DNA from: Nitrosospira sp.
GTDB lineage: Bacteria > Pseudomonadota > Gammaproteobacteria > Burkholderiales > Nitrosomonadaceae
Direction of reading: 5' to 3'
Assembly: GCA_026399575.1 (NCBI GenBank)
Contig: JAPLQS010000008.1
Location: 1-41,930, forward strand
Length of the DNA: 41,930 bases
This document shows, piece by piece, positions 1 to 7,367 of this stretch. The translations under genes and the position numbers were made by a program. Position 1 is the stretch's first letter, and each line of letters begins with the position of its first letter. The notes beneath the pieces are model-generated. The model made no database searches and had not been told where the DNA came from. It saw only the letters and a program-made list of their open reading frames with translations.

Positions 1-416
1 ATGGAAATTTCATCATCCACCTGGCGCGCCAGCAGGCGCTCATCCACGCCTTCATAACGTCCGCACAGCAGTATAACCCCCGACAGCTTGCCTAACTCCA
101 TCACCACAGCCTGGTTGAGGAGCCGTCCCTGGGGGGAAAGGTAAATCACTTTCGTCCCGCTGGTTCCTTCTGCTGCCTGTCTTGCCTTGGCTGCGCTGAT
201 CGCCTTTTCCAGCGGTTGCGCCAACATCACCATGCCGGGGCCGCCGCCGTAAGGACGATCATCTACCGTACGATAATCATTCTCGGTGAAGTCACGCGGA
301 TTCCACGTGTGCAGCCGGTAAATCGCTTTTTCCTTTGCCCTGCCGGTTACGCCATATTTGCCGATGGCGTCGAACATTTCCGGAAACAGGGTGACGACAT
401 CGAATTCGAAAGGCAT
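1..416 (-). CDS. trmD: tRNA (guanine-37-N1)-methyltransferase TrmD, 3' part outside window
   Basis: TrmD uses SAM to methylate N1 of G37, next to the anticodon of some tRNAs, which prevents frameshifting. The first 138 codons are present; the C-terminal part lies beyond the left edge. The protein begins [15 protein letters not shown], the usual TrmD start. It contains the substrate-loop region [13 protein letters not shown] and the SAM-binding trefoil-knot motifs [11 protein letters not shown] and [12 protein letters not shown]. The ATG lies only 2 bp after the rimM stop, and the order rpsP-rimM-trmD is the conserved operon; rplS would be expected next, outside the window. No strong ribosome-binding site is visible, so translational coupling to rimM is likely. 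Confidence 0.97.
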   Translation of the reverse strand, partial: MPFEFDVVTLFPEMFDAIGKYGVTGRAKEKAIYRLHTWNPRDFTENDYRTVDDRPYGGGPGMVMLAQPLEKAISAAKARQAAEGTSGTKVIYLSPQGRLLNQAVVMELGKLSGVILLCGRYEGVDERLLARQVDDEIS

Positions 417-418
417 GG

Positions 419-931
419 CTAGTAGTCAACGCCCCAATCCACCGTCATCCGGCAAGCTGCCAAATCCACTTTCACGATCACTTGAGCGACAAATGGAATC
501 AGTCTTTCCACCGCACCCTCTTTCTGATTCTGCACCTGCAGTACATCGTTGGCGCCAGTTTCCAGCAATCCGGTTACTTTTCCCAGTTGTTCGCCTTGTA
601 GATTAACCACTTCAAGGCCGATTAAATCCGACCAGTAGTAACCATCTTTACCGTTTTTTGGCAAGGTCGGCAGCTGGCTGCGAGGGATCGCAATCTGCAG
701 CCCTTTCAGTTGCGCTGCTGCAGTACGATCAGCGCATTGTTCAATGGCAGCGGTCAGCATCTTGCCATGAACATTGCACTCGCTAATGTTCACCTGGCGC
801 CATTCGCCATCACCCTTGCCCAGCCACCACACCGGGTAGTCAAGCAGGCCATCCACATATTCGGTAAAGGGTAAAACCTTGATCCAGCCCAGCACGCCAA
901 AGGGGCCGGCAATGCGCCCCATCACCACCAT
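419..931 (-). CDS. rimM: 16S rRNA processing / 30S maturation factor RimM
   Basis: RimM binds ribosomal protein S19 and helps mature the 3' domain of the 30S subunit. The N-terminal barrel begins [19 protein letters not shown]. The C-terminal PRC-barrel shows [20 protein letters not shown] and ends VDWGVDY. I chose the ATG at 931, which gives 170 aa, normal for the family, and leaves 22 bp after the rpsP stop. A TTG at 988 is also in frame and would add 19 poorly conserved residues overlapping the end of rpsP; it is less likely but not excluded. The gene sits between rpsP and trmD in the standard operon. Confidence 0.93.
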   Translation of the reverse strand: MVVMGRIAGPFGVLGWIKVLPFTEYVDGLLDYPVWWLGKGDGEWRQVNISECNVHGKMLTAAIEQCADRTAAAQLKGLQIAIPRSQLPTLPKNGKDGYYWSDLIGLEVVNLQGEQLGKVTGLLETGANDVLQVQNQKEGAVERLIPFVAQVIVKVDLAACRMTVDWGVDY

Positions 932-953
932 CGGTTCGGCTGTTTCGCCTGGC

Positions 954-1220
954 TTAGCTGCTTGTTGCGGCTTGTTGTTTTGCGCCAAACTGCTTGACCA
1001 GCCTTGTCACGGTGTCGGATAGCTGTGCACCCTGTGATTGCCAATGAGTGACGCGATCCAGTTGTACGCGCAATGCTTCCTCACCCGCGGTTGCCCTGGG
1101 ATTATAAAAGCCGATGCGCTCAATGAATTTTCCGTCACGGGCGTTGCGGGAATCCGCCACCACCATGTTGTAAAACGGACGTTTCTTGGCGCCGCCCCGC
1201 GCCAGTCGAATAATGACCAT
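954..1220 (-). CDS. rpsP: 30S ribosomal protein S16
   Basis: S16 is a primary-binding 30S subunit protein that stabilises the 16S rRNA 5' domain. The 88-aa product begins [20 protein letters not shown], the classical S16 start, and includes [15 protein letters not shown], the most conserved stretch of the family. Length is normal for proteobacteria (about 80-90 aa). It is first of the rpsP-rimM-trmD operon. An AAGG run lies about 12 bases before the ATG in the minus-strand reading. The 138 bp between it and the polA stop should hold the operon promoter; they contain the inverted repeat at 1272-1313. Confidence 0.98.
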   Translation of the reverse strand: MVIIRLARGGAKKRPFYNMVVADSRNARDGKFIERIGFYNPRATAGEEALRVQLDRVTHWQSQGAQLSDTVTRLVKQFGAKQQAATSS

Positions 1221-1271
1221 GTCTGTGCCTATACCTTATGAAGGTCCGAAACCGAAAAGGGTGTGATTTTA

Positions 1272-1313
1272 CGGCAATTTTCCCGCTATTAGCAAGCAAT
1301 AAAGCAATTGCCG
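1272..1313. repeat. 8-bp inverted repeat between polA and rpsP
   Basis: CGGCAATT (1272-1279) and AATTGCCG (1306-1313) form perfect arms around a 26-bp AT-rich centre. They sit about 50-95 bp upstream of the rpsP start and just downstream of the polA stop. This could be an operator, or a long-looped hairpin ending the polA transcript. No U-tract follows a tight stem, so it is not a convincing intrinsic terminator. Confidence 0.45.
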
Positions 1314-1358
1314 AAAATGGAGGGCAGCGAGAGCGCACAACAATTTACGCTGCTGGGG

Positions 1359-4097
1359 CTAGTGCGCTTGCTCCCAATTCGGCCCCACACCTGTTTCCAC
1401 CAGCAGCGGAACATCAAGCTGGGCAACGCCGCCCATGAGTTTCGGCAACTCATGTTTTACCGTATCGATTTCGCTGTTGGGTACTTCCAGCACCAGTTCA
1501 TCGTGAACCTGCATGACGAGTTTGCTGCGCAGCTTTTCCCGCACCAGCCAGTCGCGCACCGCGATCATGGCGAGCTTGATGATGTCCGCTGCAGTACCTT
1601 GCATGGGCGCGTTGATGGCAGCGCGCTCCGCGCCTTGCCTGCGGTTGCCGTTGGGGCTGTTGATTTCCGGCAGCCACAGCCTGCGGCCGAACACGGTTTC
1701 AACGTAGCCGTTTCTTTTGGCGGCCTCCCGGGTGCGTTGCATGTAATCCGCCACGCCGGGGTAGCGCGCAAAATAGCGGTCCATGTAGGCGCGCGCGGCA
1801 GCGCGCTCGATTCCCAGTTGTGAGGCGAGACCGAATTCGGACATGCCGTAGATCAAGCCGAAGTTGATGATCTTGGCATAGCGGCGCTGCTCATTGTCCA
1901 CCGCTTCCAGTGGCACGCCAAACACTTCGGCAGCAGTGGCGCGATGGATGTCTTCGCCCGCGGCGAAGGCCTGGAGCAGTCCTGCGTCCTGCGCGATGTG
2001 CGCCATGATGCGCAGCTCGATTTGCGAATAGTCGGCAGAGATGATGCTGTGACCCGGCGGCGCGATGAACGCTTCACGGATACGGCGGCCTTCGGCGGTG
2101 CGCACCGGAATGTTCTGCAGGTTGGGTTCGTTGCTGGCGAGCCGTCCGGTCACTGCCACCGCCTGGGCATAATTGGTATGCACTCGCCCGGTATTGTCGT
2201 CGACCATGCGCGGCAGCTTGTCGGTATAAGTGGATTTAAGTTTGGCGAGACTGCGGTAATCGAGCAGGATTTGCGGCAGCGGATAATCCAGCGCCAGTTG
2301 TTGCAGCACATCCTCGTCGGTGGAAGGCGCTCCACCCGGCGTTTTCTTGATGACGGGAAGTTTGAGTTGGTCGAACAGGATTTCCTGGATCTGCTTGGGT
2401 GAATTCAGATTGAACGGCTGTCCGGCGATGGCGAATGCCCGTTGCTCCAGCAGCAGCATTTTCTCGCCCAGTTCACGGCTCTGGATTTCCAGCAGCTTGA
2501 TGTCCAGCAATACGCCGTTGCGTTCCATTTCAAACAGCACTTCCAGTACCGGCATCTCGAGCGTGCGGTAAACATGATCAAGTTTGGCATCACTGGCAAT
2601 TTGCGGATGCAGGTGCTGATGCAGTTGCAATGTGATGTCGGCATCCTCTGCCGCATATTGCGTCGCGCGCTCAATCTCCACCTGATCAAAACTGATGCGG
2701 CCGGCACCCTTGCCGGTCACTTCATCGTAACTGATGGTCTTGATGCCCAGGTGGCGCAGCGCGAGGTTGTCCATGTTATGCGGACGATGGGATTCCAGCA
2801 CGTAGGATTGCAACAAGGTGTCATGGACGATGCCGTTCAATTGCAAGCCATGATTGGCAAAAATATGCTTGTCGTATTTGAGGTTCTGTCCCAGTTTTGG
2901 TTTGGCCGGGTTTTCCAGCCAGGGTTTGAGCGCATCCAGTACGAGACTGAGCGCCAGTTGTTGCGGCGCACCGGCATAGCGATGGGTAAGCGGCAGGTAA
3001 GCGGCGTGATGGGGTGTGATGGAAAACGAGATGCCGACAAGTTGTGCCTGCATCGGATCCAGGCCGGTGGTTTCGGTATCCACTGAGACCAGAGGTGCGG
3101 CATCGATAAGTGCGAGCCATTCGTCCAGTTGGGACTGGGTGAGTATGGTTTGGTAGTCAGCGGGGGCTGTTTCAGCAGAAATTTGCTGGCGTGCAGTAAC
3201 TTCCTGATATCCGGCGGCGGAAGACACGGGGTCATTCCGTTCCGCGCCTGAGTCCTGGCGCAATTCCCGCAGCCAGGTTTTCAAATCCAGCCGCTCATAC
3301 AATTCTGCAAGTTTTGCCGTATCCTGCGGTTTCAAGCCAAGGTCATGCAACCCCAGCGGTAGCGCCACATCGCACTTGATGGTGAGCAGTGCGCGTGATT
3401 TGTCCAGCCAGTCGAGCGCCTTGCGCAAATTCTCGCCTACCGCACCACCGATTTCACTGGCATGGGCGATGATGTTGTCCAGCGTGCCATATTGCGTGAG
3501 CCATTTTACTGCCGTCTTGGAACCAACTTTCTCCACGCCGGGAATGTTGTCGGCGGTATCGCCGACTAGTGCCAGATAATCAAGCATGCGCGCCGGCGGT
3601 ATGCCGAATTTGGCAAGCACCCCGGCCTCATCGAGGATTTCGTTATTCATGGTGTTGACCAGCGTTACCTGCGGGTTGACCAGTTGCGCAATATCCTTGT
3701 CGCCGGTGGAAATTATGCAGCGCATGTTCTCATGCCCGGCTTGTTTTGCCAGGGTGCCGATCACATCATCTGCTTCCACTCCGTCGACTATCAGCATCGG
3801 CCATCCCATGGCGCGGATGCACTCATGCAGCGGCGCGATCTGCGCTGCAAGATCATCCGGCATGGGCGGGCGGTGCGCCTTGTATTCGGGATACAAGTCA
3901 TCACGAAAAGTCTTGCCTTTTGCATCAAACACGCACGCGCTATAATCAGCCTGGTAATCCTTGTGCAAACGGCGCAGCATGTTGAGAACGCCATGAATCG
4001 CACCGGTCGGCTCATTGTGGCGATTGCGCAAATCCGGCAGCGCGTGGAAAGCGCGATACAAGTAGGATGAACCGTCAACCAGCAGCAGTGTTTTCAT
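1359..4097 (-). CDS. polA: DNA polymerase I
   Basis: Pol I fills gaps, removes RNA primers and works in excision repair. At 912 aa it has all three domains. The 5' nuclease (about 1-290) begins MKTLLLVDGSSYLYRAFHAL and has the VEADD and STGDKD acidic motifs. The 3'-5' proofreading exonuclease (about 320-500) keeps its catalytic acids: D340 and E342 in SVDTETTGLD, and YAAEDAD at 481-487. The polymerase domain follows, with motif A SADYSQIELR (D689), motif B RRYAKIINFGLIYG (738-751) and motif C QVHDELVLEVP (H865-D866-E867). So proofreading appears intact. Its ATG faces the LOG-family gene with only 23 bp between start codons, so its promoter probably lies within that neighbour. Confidence 0.98.
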   Translation of the reverse strand: MKTLLLVDGSSYLYRAFHALPDLRNRHNEPTGAIHGVLNMLRRLHKDYQADYSACVFDAKGKTFRDDLYPEYKAHRPPMPDDLAAQIAPLHECIRAMGWPMLIVDGVEADDVIGTLAKQAGHENMRCIISTGDKDIAQLVNPQVTLVNTMNNEILDEAGVLAKFGIPPARMLDYLALVGDTADNIPGVEKVGSKTAVKWLTQYGTLDNIIAHASEIGGAVGENLRKALDWLDKSRALLTIKCDVALPLGLHDLGLKPQDTAKLAELYERLDLKTWLRELRQDSGAERNDPVSSAAGYQEVTARQQISAETAPADYQTILTQSQLDEWLALIDAAPLVSVDTETTGLDPMQAQLVGISFSITPHHAAYLPLTHRYAGAPQQLALSLVLDALKPWLENPAKPKLGQNLKYDKHIFANHGLQLNGIVHDTLLQSYVLESHRPHNMDNLALRHLGIKTISYDEVTGKGAGRISFDQVEIERATQYAAEDADITLQLHQHLHPQIASDAKLDHVYRTLEMPVLEVLFEMERNGVLLDIKLLEIQSRELGEKMLLLEQRAFAIAGQPFNLNSPKQIQEILFDQLKLPVIKKTPGGAPSTDEDVLQQLALDYPLPQILLDYRSLAKLKSTYTDKLPRMVDDNTGRVHTNYAQAVAVTGRLASNEPNLQNIPVRTAEGRRIREAFIAPPGHSIISADYSQIELRIMAHIAQDAGLLQAFAAGEDIHRATAAEVFGVPLEAVDNEQRRYAKIINFGLIYGMSEFGLASQLGIERAAARAYMDRYFARYPGVADYMQRTREAAKRNGYVETVFGRRLWLPEINSPNGNRRQGAERAAINAPMQGTAADIIKLAMIAVRDWLVREKLRSKLVMQVHDELVLEVPNSEIDTVKHELPKLMGGVAQLDVPLLVETGVGPNWEQAH

Positions 4098-4120
4098 TCA
4101 ATTCTTCTAAAGGTTTCCGC

Positions 4121-4849
4121 ATGAGCGCACAAGATAAACTAGCCAGCACCATGACCGCTGACCTGCTGGAGAAGTCCTGGTCGGCAAAAGAGTCCTGGCG
4201 CGTGTTCGGGATTATGGCAGAATTTGTCGAGGCGACGGAGCGCCTCAACTCGATCCAGCCTGCAGTAAGCATCTTTGGCAGTGCGCGCACTCTTCCCGAT
4301 CATCCCCACTACAAGCTGGCCGAGCAGATTGCACGGCAATTGTCCGATGCGGGTTTCTCGGTGATTTCCGGCGGCGGTCCCGGTATCATGGAAGCCGCCA
4401 ACAAGGGTGCGTATTCCGGCAAATCACTCAGCGTCGGCCTCAATATTCAGCTTCCGCACGAGCAGCACAGCAATGCTTACCAGGATGTCAGCCAGACTTT
4501 CCGCCATTTCTTTGCGCGCAAATACATGTTTGTGAAATTTGCCACCGCCTACGTAGTTATGCCGGGTGGATTCGGCACACTGGACGAATTGATGGAAGCG
4601 CTTACGCTGGTACAGACCGGCAAAACCCGGAAAATGCCGATCATCCTGGTCTGCTCGGATTTCTGGGGCGGCATGCTCGACTGGTTCCGGCAGTTGCTGG
4701 TAGCCGAGAACATGATCTCTGCGGAAGACATGGATCTGGTACAGTTGATCGATGAACCCCATCAAGTGGTGAATGCGATCTTCCAGTATTACGAAACCCG
4801 TGGCTTCGAGCCTTCGGCAGCGGAACGGGAAATTCAGCTCAATCTATAA
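4121..4849 (+). CDS. LOG family protein (nucleoside 5'-monophosphate phosphoribohydrolase fold)
   Basis: The 242-aa protein belongs to the TIGR00730/LOG family, whose characterised members cleave the N-glycosidic bond of cytokinin riboside or nucleoside monophosphates. The two family signatures are present: SGGGPGIMEAANKGA and the catalytic PGGFGTLDELMEAL. The longer N-terminus (about 45 residues before AVSIFGSART) and the C-terminal tail fit the larger bacterial subgroup rather than the short plant type. The ATG at 4121 was chosen because AAAGG lies about 9 bases upstream; the frame is open 54 bp further but that would run into the polA start. The true substrate cannot be told from sequence. 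Divergent from polA, upstream of a DUF2782 gene. Confidence 0.9.
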   Translation: MSAQDKLASTMTADLLEKSWSAKESWRVFGIMAEFVEATERLNSIQPAVSIFGSARTLPDHPHYKLAEQIARQLSDAGFSVISGGGPGIMEAANKGAYSGKSLSVGLNIQLPHEQHSNAYQDVSQTFRHFFARKYMFVKFATAYVVMPGGFGTLDELMEALTLVQTGKTRKMPIILVCSDFWGGMLDWFRQLLVAENMISAEDMDLVQLIDEPHQVVNAIFQYYETRGFEPSAAEREIQLNL

Positions 4850-4902
4850 CGGTGCGGGTCATTTCAGCTAGAATAAACGTATTGATCCAGCCGGGAGCCA
4901 TC

Positions 4903-5256
4903 ATGCGTCGAATAATTCTTGCACTGTTGTTGAGTCTTGCGCTGCCGGCGGCGGCGCAGTCCACTCCACCCAAGAAACTGGTGCCGATACCGGAGCCGCC
5001 AGAGTTGCCGCTGCCGCCGCCATCGGCCGGCTCAGAGCAGGATGCTTCGCTGGAACCACAGGTTACCATTATCAAGCGCGGGCAGGACACGGTCGAGGAA
5101 TATCGCAGCAATGGCCGACTTTATATGATCAAGGTTACTCCACGTATCGGTTTGCCGTATTACCTGATTGATAACCGCGGTGATGGTACGTTTGCCACCC
5201 GCAGCGATATGGATCAGGGCATACGTCCGCCGATGTGGGTAATACACCAGTTCTAA
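4903..5256 (+). CDS. DUF2782 family exported protein
   Basis: This small protein (117 aa) starts with a clear signal peptide, [19 protein letters not shown], with likely cleavage after AAA or AAAQ. A proline-rich linker (about residues 22-42) leads to a conserved domain with [23 protein letters not shown] and GLPYYLID. It matches the DUF2782 family, which has no established function and typically sits between polA and thrB in betaproteobacteria, as here. It is predicted to be periplasmic. The ATG at 4903 was chosen for the GGGAG 7 bases upstream and because the signal peptide begins there; the frame is open further upstream. Confidence 0.85.
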   Translation: MRRIILALLLSLALPAAAQSTPPKKLVPIPEPPELPLPPPSAGSEQDASLEPQVTIIKRGQDTVEEYRSNGRLYMIKVTPRIGLPYYLIDNRGDGTFATRSDMDQGIRPPMWVIHQF

Positions 5257-5326
5257 AATTTCCATAAAGGACGGGGAAGGGGGCGCGGCGGCTCATGTCA
5301 CGTCTTCCTTCCTATTCTCCCTACTC

Positions 5327-6277
5327 ATGTCTGTTTTTACCACTGTCACCCAAGAGCAGCTTTCTACCTGGTTGAGAAACTATTCCCTCGGTACGCTGCT
5401 TGATCTGCAGGGAATCTCCTCAGGTATCGAGAATACCAATTATTTTGTTACCACCAGTCACGGGAAATATGTTCTTACCCTGTTTGAAAAGCTGACTGCA
5501 TCCGAACTGCCCTACTACCTCAACCTGATGGCGCATTTGTCACGCCACGGCATTCCCTGCCCCAGCCCGGTAGCCAATATCGACAACAGATTTCTTGGCG
5601 AGCTGAACGGTAAACCGGCGAGCATCGTTACCTGCCTGCCGGGAAAATCACAGGAACATCCCACCCCCGCGCATTGTGCCGAAGTCGGCGCGTTGCTGGC
5701 AGACATGCACTTGTCCGGTCTGTCTTATCCCGGAAAAATGGAGAATCCACGCGGGCCGAAATGGTGGAAAACCATCGCGCCTGATGTCATGCCCTTTCTT
5801 GCGGCAGAGGAAGCGGAGATGCTCAAGGAGGAGCTGCGTTTTCAGTCCGCATACCATTTTGAAGATCTGCCGCGTGGCGTGATTCACGCAGATCTGTTCC
5901 GTGACAATGTATTATTCGTTGATGGCGCCATCGGTGGCGTGATCGATTTTTATTTCGCTTGCAATGATGTGTTGCTGTTTGATCTTGCCATTGCTGCCAA
6001 TGATTGGTGTCTGACGGAAAGTTGCGAACTGGATGAGGCGCGTCTATCATCCCTGATCGCAGCTTATCATCGCACCCGTCCGCTTGCCGCCATTGAACGC
6101 GATGCCTGGCCGGTGATGCTGCGCGCCGGGGCTTTACGCTTCTGGATGTCGCGGCTGTATGATTGCCATTTGCCGCGCATGGGAGAGCTGACTCATGTCA
6201 AGGACCCGGCCCATTTCGGGCGCATACTGAAAAATCATTCGACATCCTGCTTCGAGCTGGCACAGATCTGGATTTAG
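5327..6277 (+). CDS. thrB: Homoserine kinase (ThrB, APH-like type)
   Basis: This enzyme phosphorylates L-homoserine with ATP, the step before threonine synthase. The 316-aa protein is of the aminoglycoside-phosphotransferase fold used by many proteobacteria, not the GHMP-kinase ThrB of enterics. It has the N-terminal [12 protein letters not shown] region, the Brenner motif [10 protein letters not shown] (H187, D189, N194) and the Mg-binding acid in GVIDFYFA (D207). Length is typical. The Shine-Dalgarno is weak. Its stop codon abuts exactly the left end of the inverted-repeat element at 6278-6550, which may therefore shape the mRNA 3' end. Confidence 0.95.
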   Translation: MSVFTTVTQEQLSTWLRNYSLGTLLDLQGISSGIENTNYFVTTSHGKYVLTLFEKLTASELPYYLNLMAHLSRHGIPCPSPVANIDNRFLGELNGKPASIVTCLPGKSQEHPTPAHCAEVGALLADMHLSGLSYPGKMENPRGPKWWKTIAPDVMPFLAAEEAEMLKEELRFQSAYHFEDLPRGVIHADLFRDNVLFVDGAIGGVIDFYFACNDVLLFDLAIAANDWCLTESCELDEARLSSLIAAYHRTRPLAAIERDAWPVMLRAGALRFWMSRLYDCHLPRMGELTHVKDPAHFGRILKNHSTSCFELAQIWI

Positions 6278-6550
6278 GGAACCACTGAACCAGTCCTCCG
6301 TGGAGCGCGTTGCAGGTAAAATCGGGATGATTGCAAGGCGCGCGACGTAGGTCGTAGCTGACCTACGAGGCCAAGGAGCGCAACGCAGCAAGCGCCAGAT
6401 TTTGCCGCAACCCTAGGGGGACGGGGCTTTGCAGGCGGTCTGCGGTGTCAGGCTCGTAGCGAAGGGAATGGCCATTCGCGTTCTCGCCTTTCGTGCATTC
6501 CATCCCGCAAAGCCGCCGTCGCGCCCGCGTGGGACTGGTTCAGTGGTTCC
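6278..6550. mobile_element. 273-bp MITE-like element with perfect 19-bp terminal inverted repeats
   Basis: The left end (6278-6296, GGAACCACTGAACCAGTCC) and right end (6532-6550) are perfect reverse complements. Inside are nested hairpins, for example CGTAGGTC/GACCTACG and the 12-bp palindrome GAATGGCCATTC, plus GGCTTTGC paired with GCAAAGCC. No ORF of note is inside. TTA occurs on both flanks (one base away on the left), compatible with a short target duplication but too short to prove one. It fills most of the 337 bp between thrB and the next gene. It fits a non-autonomous miniature transposon or a large palindromic extragenic repeat. No transposase is in the window, so mobility is inferred. 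Confidence 0.6.
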
Positions 6551-6614
6551 TTAAGCAGCAGATCGCCGGAGCAGGAACGGACGGCGAGTATTCGCCCTAT
6601 TGGAGATACGAAAA

Positions 6615-7337
6615 ATGGAAGCCAGGCAAGTTAATGCGAAGCAAGGATGGCAATGGATCGTGAACGGTTTCTACCTGTTTCTAAAAGCCCCGCTGGCCTG
6701 GATGCTGCTGTGTACTACCTTGCTGCTGATCGCAGCCACGTTGGCACTGATTCCGATGGTGGGACAGTTTTTTTTCACGTTGCTTTCACCATTATTCCTG
6801 GCCGGGTTGATGATGGGGTGCAGGGCGCTGGAGCGAGGTGAGAAACTGGAGATTGCCTATTTGTTTGCAGGTTTCAGGAAAAATCCCGTTCCGCTGATCA
6901 CCGTGGGAGGAGTTTATCTGGTGGGGCAGGTGCTGATCCTGGGCGTGGCCATGCTGCTCGGAGGCAGTGTGATGATGGATTTGCTGATGAACGGGAAAAG
7001 AGTCGATGAGAATGAGTTGAGGGGTGTCATGAGCAGCGGTCTTACTGCCATGATGGTAGCACTGGCGCTGTCCATCCCGCTGATGATGGCGGCCTGGTTT
7101 GCGCCATTGCTGGTGGCATTCAAAGAGATGCCCGCACTGGCTGCGATGCAGCTAAGTTTTCTTGCCTGTCTGAAGAACATCATACCGCTGCAGCTTTACA
7201 CCATCACGATGGTAGTACTGGCGGTGATTGCCGCAATGCCCTACGGTCTGGGATTCTTCGTGCTGGTACCGGCACTGTTCGCTTCACTCTACGCGAGCTA
7301 TGAGGATATCTTTGTGGATACAGTCGAGCCGACATAA
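6615..7337 (+). CDS. BPSS1780-like integral membrane protein of unknown function
   Basis: A 240-aa hydrophobic protein. Predicted membrane segments lie roughly at residues 17-45, 47-70, 90-118, 140-170 and 185-230 (five or six helices). The N-terminal MEARQVNAKQGWQWIVNGF and the GFRKNPVPL loop resemble the BPSS1780 family seen in beta- and gammaproteobacteria, for which no function is known. The start is the ATG at 6615, preceded by GGAGA; a TTG 15 bp upstream is a weaker choice. It runs convergently into uvrD with a 30-bp gap and no evident terminator. No partner genes suggest a role. Confidence 0.78.
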   Translation: MEARQVNAKQGWQWIVNGFYLFLKAPLAWMLLCTTLLLIAATLALIPMVGQFFFTLLSPLFLAGLMMGCRALERGEKLEIAYLFAGFRKNPVPLITVGGVYLVGQVLILGVAMLLGGSVMMDLLMNGKRVDENELRGVMSSGLTAMMVALALSIPLMMAAWFAPLLVAFKEMPALAAMQLSFLACLKNIIPLQLYTITMVVLAVIAAMPYGLGFFVLVPALFASLYASYEDIFVDTVEPT

Positions 7338-7367
7338 CCCGACGAGCTGTTTCCGACCATTCCTCTT

